Source: an uncultured Ruminococcus sp. (GTDB taxonomy: Bacteria > Bacillota > Clostridia > Oscillospirales > Ruminococcaceae). From it: a stretch of DNA of 64,000 nucleotides. The notes under the pieces are model-generated. The model saw nothing but the letters and a program-made list of their open reading frames with translations. It had not been told where the DNA came from and did not search any database. The stretch spans positions 24,959 to 88,958 of the forward strand of contig NZ_CAMYUE010000013.1 of assembly GCF_947301925.1 (NCBI RefSeq), written 5' to 3'. Below, one piece after another: positions 7,830 to 16,440 of the stretch. Each line of letters opens with the position of its first letter. Position 1 is the first letter of the stretch. The translations under genes and the position numbers were made by a program.

Positions 7830-8633
7830 GTGGACAAATGCCGCAGTATCCACGAATATGGGTGGAAGCCGGAGCCCATATTTTACGGAGACGATTCTGT
7901 TCGATATTTCGGCGTAGAGCTGGAGATAGACGGAGCAGGTAAAGACTCTGATAATGCCGACGAGATACTTGCTGTTGCTAACAAGGATAATGAGCATATC
8001 TACATCAAGGGCGACGGCTCTCTTGACGATGGTCTGGAGATTGTGACACACCCAATGTCATTAGAATACCATAAGCAATTCTGTTGGCAGGAGATTATGA
8101 ACAAAGCAATCAGCATGGGATATCGCTCACATCAAACCTCGACGTGTGGGCTCCATATTCACGTAAATCGCTCATGTCTCGGCGAGACGCAGGATGAGCA
8201 GGAACTTGTGATATCGCACATTTTATTCTTTGTCGAGAAACATTGGGCGGAACTGCTGAAGTTCAGCCGCAGAAGCGAATACTCCATAAACAGATGGGCA
8301 GCGCGGTACGGGTACGAACGTACTGGCAGGGACATACTCGAAAAGGCTAAGAAAGGCAATCTTGGAAGGTATGCGGCCGTAAACCTGATGAATTACAGCA
8401 CTGTGGAGTTCCGCCTGTTCAGAGGCACTTTGAAGTATAATACACTTATTGCAGCACTGGAACTTGTTGACGCTATCTGTGATGTGGCACAGGATATGAC
8501 AGAGGATGAGATATCAAATATGAGCTGGAGTGAGTTCGTTAGCAAAATCACTGAGCCAGAACTTGTTAATTATTTAAAGGAAAGACAGCTATATGTAAAT
8601 GAACTAATAGAAAATAATCAGGAGGAAATGTAA
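7830..8633 (+). CDS. Amidoligase-domain protein (Amidoligase_2), C-terminal part of the split gene
   Basis: 267 aa from a GTG at 7830, though its true reading probably begins at 7518 (see the preceding entry). 'YFGVELEIDG', 'KGDGSLDDGLEIVTHPMS', 'CGLHIHVNRS' and 'TVEFRLFRGTL' are hallmark segments of the COOH-NH2 ligase clade of glutamine-synthetase-fold amidoligases. These residues form the metal/ATP site (the E of VELE, the E of GLEIV, the H of HIHVN, the E of EFR). The family is predicted to join a carboxylate to an amine using ATP. The glutamine amidotransferase 0.2 kb downstream is a plausible ammonia source or opposing enzyme. The GTG has no convincing ribosome site, supporting the broken-gene view. 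Confidence 0.8.
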   Translation: MDKCRSIHEYGWKPEPIFYGDDSVRYFGVELEIDGAGKDSDNADEILAVANKDNEHIYIKGDGSLDDGLEIVTHPMSLEYHKQFCWQEIMNKAISMGYRSHQTSTCGLHIHVNRSCLGETQDEQELVISHILFFVEKHWAELLKFSRRSEYSINRWAARYGYERTGRDILEKAKKGNLGRYAAVNLMNYSTVEFRLFRGTLKYNTLIAALELVDAICDVAQDMTEDEISNMSWSEFVSKITEPELVNYLKERQLYVNELIENNQEEM

Positions 8634-8634
8634 A

Positions 8635-8826
8635 ATGAAAAAGATCGAGATTTTAGAGAAATTACCAAAGCTTCCGATTACGGAGTTCAAATACTCTGAT
8701 GCGCAGGTAGTTTTGAGACTTGTGACTATACTTGCTGCATGCCATTTGAGCGGAAAAATCAATCGTGTATTAAAGCGTATTCAAAAACTTGAGAATCCAG
8801 ACGAGGTTCTCAAGTATCTTAAATAA
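8635..8826 (+). CDS. Small hypothetical protein (63 aa)
   Basis: Lies one base after the amidoligase stop and 14 bp before the amidotransferase start, with GGAGG 7-8 nt before its ATG, so it is translated as part of the cassette. Lys/Leu-rich and predicted mostly helical; no recognised family. Position suggests a small accessory subunit of the amidoligase/amidotransferase unit, which is inference. Confidence 0.65.
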   Translation: MKKIEILEKLPKLPITEFKYSDAQVVLRLVTILAACHLSGKINRVLKRIQKLENPDEVLKYLK

Positions 8827-8840
8827 CGGGAGGAATACAT

Positions 8841-9821
8841 ATGTGTGCTTTATTTGGTTGGCTCGATTATAAGGGAATCGTGCCTTACAGAGTACTCAAA
8901 AAACTTACGCAAGTGCTGGCTAACGCTGCCGAAGAGCGTGGTACTGATGCAGCTGGTATCAGTTACATTAAAGACGGCAAAGTTACAGTGTTCAAAAGGC
9001 CCAAGCCTGCTCACAAACTCCACTTCAATACTCCAGACGGTACAAAGGCTGTTATGGGACATACCCGTATGACTACTCAGGGAGACGGCAAGCATAACTA
9101 CAATAATCATCCCTTCCCCGGTATAGCCGGCGATACAAGCTTTGCATTTGCTCATAACGGAATCCTGTGGAATGATAAGGAACTGAGGAAGGAAAAGCTT
9201 ATTCCTGATACCCACATCGAGACAGACAGCTATATCGGTGTTCAGCTGATTGAGAAACAGGGCAAGCTCAATTTTGACAGCTTACAGTATATGGCTGAGA
9301 CTGTGGAGGGTAACTTCACCTTCACTGTCCTTGACCAGTACAACTCCTTATACATTATAAAAGGAAGCAACCCGATGTATCTGTTGCACTTTGAAAGCAT
9401 AGGACTGTATGTATATGCAAGTACAGAAACTATCATGAAAAAGGCATTGAAACAGCTGGGACTTCATAAGTTTGAGAGTAAACGTGTAGATACTGAAGAC
9501 GGCGATATACTGTGCATTGACAGGAACGGTAAGATCACAAGATCACACTTCGAGCCTAAGATATACCGTTCCAGGTACAGTAGCTGGTTCGATTACGATG
9601 TATCTCCGTATTACGGCGTTCACGAAGAATTGCTATTATCATATTGCGGCTGCTACGGCGTGGACAGCTCTGATGTGGAACTGTTGCTTGATTACGGTTA
9701 TACTTGCGATGAGATAGAAGATATGCTCGCAGACCAGAGCCTGCTCCGTGAAGCCCTCAAAGACGTAAAATACATCTATGGCGAAGACATCTATGAGAGC
9801 TGCTATGGGGGTGTCTTCTGA
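8841..9821 (+). CDS. Class II glutamine amidotransferase (Ntn hydrolase)
   Basis: 326 aa starting MCALFGW: Cys2 becomes the N-terminal nucleophile after Met removal, as in class II glutaminases. Other family marks are 'ERGTDAAGI' (about 32-40), 'VMGHTRMTTQG' (about 72-82), 'FAFAHNGILWN' (about 100) and 'ETDSYI' (about 124). The first 240 residues are the glutaminase domain, and the Tyr-rich acidic tail (about 245-326) is unlike GlmS or PurF, which carry synthase domains there. It frees ammonia from glutamine or hydrolyses a gamma-glutamyl amide. Its pairing with an amidoligase is a known association in mobile elements. GGGAGG precedes the ATG. Confidence 0.88.
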   Translation: MCALFGWLDYKGIVPYRVLKKLTQVLANAAEERGTDAAGISYIKDGKVTVFKRPKPAHKLHFNTPDGTKAVMGHTRMTTQGDGKHNYNNHPFPGIAGDTSFAFAHNGILWNDKELRKEKLIPDTHIETDSYIGVQLIEKQGKLNFDSLQYMAETVEGNFTFTVLDQYNSLYIIKGSNPMYLLHFESIGLYVYASTETIMKKALKQLGLHKFESKRVDTEDGDILCIDRNGKITRSHFEPKIYRSRYSSWFDYDVSPYYGVHEELLLSYCGCYGVDSSDVELLLDYGYTCDEIEDMLADQSLLREALKDVKYIYGEDIYESCYGGVF

Positions 9822-9869
9822 GTACCCAAAAGTATAGGTTTTGACACACATGAAAAACAGCCAAAAAAG

Positions 9870-9933
9870 CGTTCCAAAAAGTGGTGTTTTGACTTTTGAG
9901 ACGTACCGAAAATCGCCACCACTTTTTGGGACG
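9870..9933. promoter_or_regulatory. Inverted repeat before the serine recombinase (candidate res/operator site)
   Basis: Arms at 9870-9886 and 9917-9933 match in 16 of 17 positions in inverted orientation (core CCAAAAAGTGGTG / CACCACTTTTTGG) around a 30-bp spacer. A partial third copy (CCAAAAAAGCG) lies just upstream at 9861. The right arm ends 12 bp before the recombinase ATG, fitting a resolvase/invertase crossover or autoregulatory site. Confidence 0.6.
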
Positions 9934-9945
9934 GAAAGGAGCATT

Positions 9946-10548
9946 ATGGACAACAGGATCTATGGATACGCAAGAGTATCTACCCGTGAGCAGAACGAAG
10001 ACCGACAGCTCGAAGCCCTCACCAAGTTTGGAGTTCCTGAGCAGAACATTATCATTGATAAGGCTTCCGGCAAGGATACCGAGCGTGAGGGCTATCAATA
10101 CCTCAAACGACAGATACTACGCAAGGGTGATACACTGATTATCAAAGAACTGGACAGGCTCAGCCGAAACAAATCAGATATCAAGCGAGAATTGGAAGAG
10201 TTCAAAGATATGGGCGTCAGAGTCAAGATACTGGATATACCAACTACGCTGACAGACTTTCCGCCGGAGCAGGCGTGGATTCTTGAAATGATTAACAGCA
10301 TACTTATAGAAGTTCTCGGTAGCATTGCTGAAAATGAAAGACGTAAGATACGAGCCCGTCAGCGTGAAGGCATCGAAGCTGCTAAAAAGAAAAATGTCCG
10401 CTTCGGACGTCCGTCAAAGCCTCTCCCTGATAACTGGGAGCAGGTATTGGCGGATGTTCGTTGCGGAAACAAAAAGCCTGCGGAGGCTATGCGAGAGCTT
10501 GGGATTTCTCGGTCATGTTATTACAGATTATGGAATAATCATAAATAA
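9946..10548 (+). CDS. Serine recombinase (resolvase/invertase family)
   Basis: 200-aa small serine recombinase. 'YGYARVSTREQNEDRQ' carries the catalytic Ser (about S10), 'LDRLSRNK' is the second active-site segment, and the Arg-rich 'ENERRKIRARQREGI' E-helix follows. The C-terminus 'KKPAEAMRELGISRSCYYRLW' is a Hin/resolvase-type helix-turn-helix. The ATG at 9946 has AAAGGAG upstream; longer in-frame readings run through the inverted repeat and are unlikely. It probably resolves or inverts a segment of the element. Its own promoter would overlap the inverted repeat, so autoregulation is likely. Confidence 0.9.
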   Translation: MDNRIYGYARVSTREQNEDRQLEALTKFGVPEQNIIIDKASGKDTEREGYQYLKRQILRKGDTLIIKELDRLSRNKSDIKRELEEFKDMGVRVKILDIPTTLTDFPPEQAWILEMINSILIEVLGSIAENERRKIRARQREGIEAAKKKNVRFGRPSKPLPDNWEQVLADVRCGNKKPAEAMRELGISRSCYYRLWNNHK

Positions 10549-10550
10549 GA

Positions 10551-10574
10551 ATGAGCCTCCTAACGGAGGCTCAT
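10551..10574. terminator. Shared bidirectional terminator
   Basis: Perfect ATGAGCCTCC/GGAGGCTCAT stem-loop between the convergent recombinase and toxin genes. Confidence 0.65.
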
Positions 10575-10588
10575 CATTAGAAATAATG

Positions 10589-10915
10589 TTAATTATCATC
10601 TGTCAAGGCCTTGATGAACAAGCTGATATAATCGCGCTTCCCGTATAGGACGCGATCAATATAAGCAGTATCTTTACTGCTGCGATAGAATACAAGATAA
10701 TTCTTATAGACAAGATAACGATAACCACTGAAAATATCATCAGAGAAGTAGAGTGGCTTGCCTATCTCGGAGTGATCTTTAAGCATATCCGCAGTATCAA
10801 GTATGCCATTAACAGTGCTTTCTGCAGCAATAGGATTAGCAAGCTTGTCTGAGATATAAGCAAATATCTCGTCAAGGTCAGCTAAAGCTTTCGGTGAATA
10901 AACTACTTGATTCAT
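10589..10915 (-). CDS. RelE/ParE-type toxin
   Basis: 108-aa member of the RelE/ParE superfamily: 'VVYSPKALADLDEIFAYI' start, central 'IGKPL', then 'GYRYLVYKNYLVFYR' and 'IDRVLYGKRDY', the usual core ending in an Arg/Tyr-rich strand. It would be an mRNA interferase or gyrase poison held inactive by the upstream antitoxin. The ATG overlaps the antitoxin stop by 4 bp, typical of translational coupling. Confidence 0.88.
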   Translation of the reverse strand: MNQVVYSPKALADLDEIFAYISDKLANPIAAESTVNGILDTADMLKDHSEIGKPLYFSDDIFSGYRYLVYKNYLVFYRSSKDTAYIDRVLYGKRDYISLFIKALTDDN

Positions 10916-11175
10916 GTGCGCTTAGCCTCAAAATGTTTTCTTACATCGTCAGAAGATATCCAGCCTTCCTGTTCACCGGATTTTCTACCTTCGTCAAGCT
11001 TGCACATTAACTTGAGCGCTGCTTTGGTACGCTCATATTCCTCCTGTTCAGCTATATCGACAATAGCATAGCAGCCTCTGCCGTTTTTGGTGAGGTAAAC
11101 AGGAGAACCAACTGCAACGTCCTGTAACACAGAGGAATAGTTTCTGAGATCTGAAATCGGAACTATATTCGGCAT
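10912..11175 (-). CDS. Phd/YefM-type antitoxin
   Basis: 87-aa antitoxin: 'MPNIVPISDLRNYSSVL' and 'PVYLTKNGRGCYAIVDI' are the DNA-binding Phd/YefM fold, and the charged C-terminus would wrap the toxin. First gene of the pair, with AGGGAG before the ATG. Probably represses its own promoter together with the toxin. Confidence 0.88.
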   Translation of the reverse strand: MPNIVPISDLRNYSSVLQDVAVGSPVYLTKNGRGCYAIVDIAEQEEYERTKAALKLMCKLDEGRKSGEQEGWISSDDVRKHFEAKRT

Positions 11176-11206
11176 AAAAACATCTCCCTTCAGTTTTACT
11201 ACTTAT

Positions 11207-11235
11207 ATTATACAACACCCAAAATACGATGTCAA
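11207..11235 (-). promoter_or_regulatory. Consensus promoter of the toxin-antitoxin operon
   Basis: Minus strand TTGACA-N17-TATAAT, a perfect sigma-A consensus, with the -10 about 32 bp upstream of the antitoxin ATG. Confidence 0.85.
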
Positions 11236-11459
11236 GTTTTACGATAAATATTACGGCAAAAATATCTGAAATAGTTTTATCGGTTCGGCGAGGAGCAGAC
11301 AGAAGCTTGAAATCTTACATATCTGCTATTACATACTGTACAAAATAAAGTGATAATATAAGCAGCCTCCTTAATGGAAGCTACTGTATTATCATTATAA
11401 AAAACTGAAAAAATTTTTGAATTTACGTTTTTCAGAAAAAGCCTTGCAAAAAAAGAATG

Positions 11460-11477
11460 AAAAAGGGCCCTTTTTGC
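11460..11477. terminator. Terminator-like palindrome after the 481-aa gene
   Basis: GAAAAAGGGCCCTTTTTGC palindrome with flanking A and T runs, 35 bp beyond the stop at 11513. The remaining gap 11236-11459 is AT-rich and shows no convincing gene. Confidence 0.55.
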
Positions 11478-11512
11478 ATCTTTTTCGGATGGCTTTAATT
11501 TCAAAAACGTAA

Positions 11513-12958
11513 TTACGAAGATTTTTTGGCTTTTTTGAAGTGATTTTTGTATTCCCTTATTGCATTTAATAATCTATCAAGTTCATTACTTGATGTATAG
11601 AAATAGCTTTCGTATAGACTTTGGGGTTCATTATCAGGTAATTGCTTCAGCTTTTCATATAAAGCAGTGTATTGCTTATATTTCTTCCCATAGTGCTTGT
11701 TTTTGACGTATTGTATATGACCTTCACAGTTATGCTTGACAGCGCATTTGGCAATAAATCTTCCGTTCCCTTCAATAAATTTAGTGGTCTCTGTTACGGC
11801 GTGATGAAGAATAGCAATTAGTTGTTTAATTACTATTTCTTCAGAACACACATCAATCAAGCTGAAAACATGAGCATATCCGATAAGTATCTTTCTGACC
11901 TCTTCTTTACATTTTTCAACTTGCCTCTGTTTATTATCATAAAGCCATAGAAGATCAAGGCTTAATACCCTTTTTATCAGATCGTCGGTGTAGTCTACAA
12001 GAGAAATCTCATACTGACTTAGAGTATCCTGTAAGCCTTCAAAATACTGTTCTCGCCCTTTATTGGTGATAATTCTTAACAAGTCTGCTTCACTTGTGCA
12101 CTGATATTTATTGAAAACAGTCTCCTGATCAAGATGAGTCACAAAATAAAACATATCGGGGAAATTATTCTTTATGCTTACTAAGGACAATGGCTTCTTG
12201 ATAAAATATTCACTATTATTACCACTATTATTAATTGTAACGCCTTGTCCTTCATTATAGCACATGAAGGCTGAAGCTATACTATTATAAAGGGACTCAC
12301 TATTGCTATCATACTTTCCGCTTCCATCTATCCAGATATTCAGTGATATTTCCCTTATTATTGGAATATCCAAAAACATTTCCTCTGTTGTATTGATAAG
12401 CAAACTACGGTTATAGAGAGCCTTATCATAGGTATAATCTGCATCATATACGCAACAGGGCTGGGAGAGGGTATCAATAGAATCAAGAAAGCCGCTGATA
12501 TTACTGCCAATCTGCATATTTCTTATTTTATTAAGTGCGCTTTTGAACTCCTTACTGATATCTTCATTCTCAATAATGAATTTATCAAAAGCAGTAGTTG
12601 GTGAAAAGATAGCCTTAAGTAATGCAAGCGCAGCATCATATGCCTTTGTGTAAGAGACATTGTTTTCTGTAATAGCAAAAGTTATATCTACATCATATGA
12701 TCTGAGATAAGACTCAAATCGTGTAAGACTATTAATTCGGTCAAAACTTTCTGGATCATATGAAGGCATTTGAATCTGAGGGCTATTATCAACAAATGCT
12801 ATTTTAAGTAGTTTTACGTATTTCTCATACTCGTCATTATTGAACTGACAAGAACTGAATAAATTCCCGCTACAGTATATTTTACCGTCACTTGGCTTAA
12901 TAGTAGTTCTTTCAAATATAGTAAATAAAAGTTCATTTAAAATGTCTTTTCTTTTCAT
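11513..12958 (-). CDS. Unknown 481-aa island protein
   Basis: No family recognised. It is AT-rich with many Asn/Tyr/Ser and no signal peptide or membrane segment, so presumably cytoplasmic. The N-terminal half is mixed alpha/beta. The C-terminal third (about 345-481) is helical and basic with Cys/His residues ('AKCAVKHNCEGHIQYVKNKHYGKKYKQY'), ending in a Lys-rich tail, so nucleic-acid contact is possible but unproven. It diverges from the 990-aa ATPase gene across a 178-bp gap and is probably regulated with it. TAGGAG precedes the ATG. Codon and base use resemble the ATPase gene and differ from core genes further right. Confidence 0.75.
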   Translation of the reverse strand: MKRKDILNELLFTIFERTTIKPSDGKIYCSGNLFSSCQFNNDEYEKYVKLLKIAFVDNSPQIQMPSYDPESFDRINSLTRFESYLRSYDVDITFAITENNVSYTKAYDAALALLKAIFSPTTAFDKFIIENEDISKEFKSALNKIRNMQIGSNISGFLDSIDTLSQPCCVYDADYTYDKALYNRSLLINTTEEMFLDIPIIREISLNIWIDGSGKYDSNSESLYNSIASAFMCYNEGQGVTINNSGNNSEYFIKKPLSLVSIKNNFPDMFYFVTHLDQETVFNKYQCTSEADLLRIITNKGREQYFEGLQDTLSQYEISLVDYTDDLIKRVLSLDLLWLYDNKQRQVEKCKEEVRKILIGYAHVFSLIDVCSEEIVIKQLIAILHHAVTETTKFIEGNGRFIAKCAVKHNCEGHIQYVKNKHYGKKYKQYTALYEKLKQLPDNEPQSLYESYFYTSSNELDRLLNAIREYKNHFKKAKKSS

Positions 12959-13136
12959 CGTATCACTCCTACCCTGAAAAGGTAACGCTTTTGAAAAAAA
13001 GGTTATTTTTGACGTAATTTATCTTGAGTTTAATCCATATTTTACCCGTGTTATAAATTTAAAATGGTTTTTCAAAGTCATATAATATAAATGAGGCCAA
13101 AAAGCTTCAAAGATATTATATAAGGAGGGCTTGATT

Positions 13137-16109
13137 ATGGGCTTCGCTTTTGGGGCTTTCGCAAATTATAAGGCGAAAGAAGTAAACAATCAAAGTTCGG
13201 ATGTTCCGTCTGTGACAATTCCATCACAGCAGGCATCATGGCCTACAAGGCAATGCTTTGCCGCTGGAAAGAACGGTACTCCGATAGGAGTTATGGATAA
13301 GATCTTTTCGGGTAACGCTTGGCTGGAGCCGAAGGCGTATCTTGATAATTACTCTAAGCGAGGATTAACTCCTCGACGGATTTTTCAGGATAAGCTCAGC
13401 TATCTGTGGATATTTAAAGAAAGAAACGGATACGAAGGAAATATTGCAAAATTTCGTATTTTGCAAGCAATTGTAGTAAATCCAAGAGCTCCCAGTGAGT
13501 ATGAGTGCATCTGCATCGAGCTTGAATATGAGGGGAAAGTGTATTCGATTACACTGACTATGCGGCAATACATGAAAAGAGAGGTTCTACCATATCTTTC
13601 GTTTATTCGGCGTAATCCGGATTGTCCTGAAAAATACCTTGAAATTGCATTCTACCTTGCCGTTCAGGAAATAACAGAGCGAAAATTTCTGTTTACTCCT
13701 AAGCGTTCTGGGTGGAGCAAAGATATTGAGGGTCACTTGCTTTTCGCTTCGGCTGAAATAGTGAATCCTCGGTATCAGTCTTGCTATCCAGCAGATGTGC
13801 AAGAACGAAAGCTGTTGCAGACACAGCGGGCTCTTATGGAGATTGCGCGCGAGTACGCGAAGGCTTTGCCGAGCGGCTGGAAATTCAAGCTCCTTGTTGC
13901 CCTTAGAATTGCAAGCTTACTGCTATATTTCATTGCAAAGGAAGGAATCAGGCCAGATCAACTTTTTATTGTCGAGCCTGCAAGTCCTTCTTCAGCGAGG
14001 ATATCAATTGCGTTATTAAAAACTCAAAATTACGAGTCTCAAGTTGTAACATCACTGATGTCAACCAAAAGCCAACTCAATGAGGTAATTCGTAATGCAA
14101 ACGATGGTATGATCATTTTGTACGATGATGCCCGTGTTGAGAATGGTAAAAGACACGAAGAGCTGCTTCGAGTAGTCGTGGATGATCTGCACAGTACAAA
14201 TGGTGTTGAGGATCCAACGAGACACTTGACAGCGATTATATGCGAGAATCTGTGCGTAATCCCTGAAGATACGCCGGCGATGTATATAAAACTCTGCGAA
14301 AAATTAAATATCGGAGATCCGGATAAGCTTCAGAGACTATCAGGTGAGTTCGATTCCGCATTGATACAGGCTATCGTAAACGATCCTACAAATATGCTGG
14401 CATTCATCAAAAATGCTCTAAAGACAGCTGAGCTTGAAACTCCGACTGTTCAGAATTCTGAAAACATCAACTCGAAAAAGATGATACGAGTAGCGATTTC
14501 AATAATGTTTGCTTATGGTCTGATATCAACAGAAGAAACCAAGAGCATTCTTACATGGATGAAATCGGCTAGTGATAATCGCGACGACTCCGTTACGGCT
14601 ATCGTTAACGATTTTATTGCAGTATTGAATGAGCTTATAACAACTGGCATCTTTAAGATTACTACTCAGAAAGGTTTCCCGTATTATAAATTACAGAGTA
14701 AAACAATCGTTTACGACGGTTTGTGGCTGAATTTTGAGCCTGAACTCTGGGATTATATTTTGATGAGCATGCGAACCTGTAAGAAAAAATACAAGATTCT
14801 TAAAGCACTCGAAAAATGTATGGAAAAAAATCATAGACAGAAAGAGTACAAGCGGAATATAAATGTAGATATAGCTCCTAATATTCAAAGATCAATAAGT
14901 GTCTTTAGTATACCGAGTATAATTCTATATCCGTCCAATTTAGAAAAAGTCAGAGAGTTAAAGTATTCGAGCTATCAATTCACAAAGATTGAAGCAGCGA
15001 ATTTAAAACTTAGACCTTTGATAACTAATCGAGCAGGAACTTGCTTATACGGGCAGGATATGGAACAGGATCTGAATTATCATCAGTTGATTTCAGGAGA
15101 TTCTCGTAGCGGCAAAACCAAGTATGAAAGCGAGCAGGCTGCTGAAGCTGCTATAAACGATGAGCAAGTTTTGATCGTGGATAATGATAAATCATGGTCA
15201 GAGCGTGAGGTAAGGAAGCATCTTTCAGAGGGAATAGTTGATAAGTATTTTTCCTTCTGGAACATCCCCAAACAGGGACTGCCAGTTAATCTTGCTGACG
15301 TCAGCGACTGTGATAGTCTTACCGAGAAAAAACAGCGCATATTTAGTGTGCTATCATCTACGGCAAGAAGCCTTGGTGAGAGACAGGGGAAAGTACTATA
15401 CAAACGCATAGGTGCAATGCTAAAGGATAAGAAGGACGATATAAATATAAGCGATATACTTTCTTATCTTGATGAAAAAGATGAGGTTCAGAAGGCATTA
15501 CGCGATAAAATTGAAGGTATCCTTGAAGATTTTGAAGGACTTCCAACTCCAAAGGCTTCGTGGAGAGAATTTTTCGCTATACAGAAGAAGGTAGTTATAA
15601 TTTCCACTGATGTGGATAGCGTAGATAAAGGTTCATATGTGACAGATATGATCCTTTCGAGCTTTTATTCATACAAGCAGCATTTTCCTGAGTCTCGTAA
15701 CACAATAATCCTTGATGAAGCGCAAGATCTGGATACAAGTACTGGTAGCGCAATTGACGTATTGCTGCGAAAGGGTGCAAAGCATGGTATCCGTATGCTG
15801 ATAGCTACGCAGCATTTTTCAGCTCTTAAGGAAAAACTTGGTAAAACGTTCGGAAATTGTAGAACGCTAGTATTCTTTCGTCCGGAATACGTTGATCTTG
15901 CGAGCATCGTTAAGCTCATAGGCATTGATGCAGAGACTCTTGCAGGTCTACAGCAGGGGCAGTGCGCTATCTATGGTCTTCTTTACAACAAGGAAGCTGG
16001 AAAGAATAAGCAGACTACACTTGTTGGATGGACTTATAAGCATCCAATACCGAGGGCTATAATGACTGATGAGCCGTCTTTCAGGATTAAGAGGTTCAAA
16101 TTCAAATAG
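13137..16109 (+). CDS. Large two-module protein: degenerate DUF927-like region plus HerA/VirB4-like ATPase
   Basis: 990 aa from the ATG at 13137 (AAGGAGG 8 nt upstream). The C-terminal module (about 600-980) is a P-loop ATPase of the HerA/FtsK/VirB4 kind: Walker A GDSRSGKT (about 654-661), Walker B NTIILDEAQD (D860, E861), then 'RKGAKHGIRMLIATQH' and a terminal 'GQCAIYG'. The N-terminal part (about 90-420) recalls DUF927 plasmid/phage helicase-primase proteins ('RSGWSKDIEGHLLFA', 'GMIILYDDA'). Where its own Walker A should lie the sequence is FIVEPASPSSARIS, with no GKT/S, so that half looks dead. Likely a DNA-processing or translocating motor for the element; the exact job is unknown. Coupling protein or defence function are alternatives. 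Confidence 0.72.
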   Translation: MGFAFGAFANYKAKEVNNQSSDVPSVTIPSQQASWPTRQCFAAGKNGTPIGVMDKIFSGNAWLEPKAYLDNYSKRGLTPRRIFQDKLSYLWIFKERNGYEGNIAKFRILQAIVVNPRAPSEYECICIELEYEGKVYSITLTMRQYMKREVLPYLSFIRRNPDCPEKYLEIAFYLAVQEITERKFLFTPKRSGWSKDIEGHLLFASAEIVNPRYQSCYPADVQERKLLQTQRALMEIAREYAKALPSGWKFKLLVALRIASLLLYFIAKEGIRPDQLFIVEPASPSSARISIALLKTQNYESQVVTSLMSTKSQLNEVIRNANDGMIILYDDARVENGKRHEELLRVVVDDLHSTNGVEDPTRHLTAIICENLCVIPEDTPAMYIKLCEKLNIGDPDKLQRLSGEFDSALIQAIVNDPTNMLAFIKNALKTAELETPTVQNSENINSKKMIRVAISIMFAYGLISTEETKSILTWMKSASDNRDDSVTAIVNDFIAVLNELITTGIFKITTQKGFPYYKLQSKTIVYDGLWLNFEPELWDYILMSMRTCKKKYKILKALEKCMEKNHRQKEYKRNINVDIAPNIQRSISVFSIPSIILYPSNLEKVRELKYSSYQFTKIEAANLKLRPLITNRAGTCLYGQDMEQDLNYHQLISGDSRSGKTKYESEQAAEAAINDEQVLIVDNDKSWSEREVRKHLSEGIVDKYFSFWNIPKQGLPVNLADVSDCDSLTEKKQRIFSVLSSTARSLGERQGKVLYKRIGAMLKDKKDDINISDILSYLDEKDEVQKALRDKIEGILEDFEGLPTPKASWREFFAIQKKVVIISTDVDSVDKGSYVTDMILSSFYSYKQHFPESRNTIILDEAQDLDTSTGSAIDVLLRKGAKHGIRMLIATQHFSALKEKLGKTFGNCRTLVFFRPEYVDLASIVKLIGIDAETLAGLQQGQCAIYGLLYNKEAGKNKQTTLVGWTYKHPIPRAIMTDEPSFRIKRFKFK

Positions 16110-16119
16110 AGTAGCGGTT

Positions 16120-16135
16120 GCGCCCTTCGGGGCGC
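16120..16135 (+). terminator. Hairpin after the ATPase gene
   Basis: GCGCCC-TTCG-GGGCGC stem-loop 10 bp after the stop. The T-run is poor, so termination may be incomplete. Confidence 0.5.
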
Positions 16136-16211
16136 TTCATATATAAACATTATACCACATAAGTTAGAGCCAAGCAAGTATCTGGCTCAGAAAAGAAGAG
16201 GAGGAACCTAA

Positions 16212-16436
16212 ATGAAAAAAATGAACAGTCTGAACGAAACCTTTAAGCTCTGTAAGGAGCACAATATCGGCATAAGCAGAAGATTACTGCTTACGCTCGT
16301 CAACGACGGAGCTATTCCGTGTGTTAGAGCAGGGCGCTCAGTCCTCATAAACTGGGATGGACTGATGACGTATCTCGATACCCACACGCTTACTCAGGAT
16401 GAGCCTGTATCAAGGATCAGAAAAATAACAGCTTAA
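16212..16436 (+). CDS. Excisionase-like small DNA-binding protein
   Basis: 74-aa protein of the helix-turn-helix 17/Xis type: 'FKLCKEHNIGISRRLLLTLVNDGAIPCVRAGRSVLINWDGLMTYL' matches the winged MerR-like excisionase fold. It stands directly upstream of the integrase, the usual xis-int order. GAGGAGG precedes the ATG. It would bend the attachment site to favour excision. Confidence 0.85.
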   Translation: MKKMNSLNETFKLCKEHNIGISRRLLLTLVNDGAIPCVRAGRSVLINWDGLMTYLDTHTLTQDEPVSRIRKITA

Positions 16437-16440
16437 AGTA

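Noticed and set aside
9841..9945. N-terminal extension of the serine recombinase
   Set aside because: It would translate the inverted repeat; the ATG at 9946 has a proper ribosome site and gives the normal family start.
11277..11504. 75-codon minus-strand ORF downstream of the 481-aa gene
   Set aside because: No ribosome site, passes through the terminator palindrome, and composition is not protein-like.
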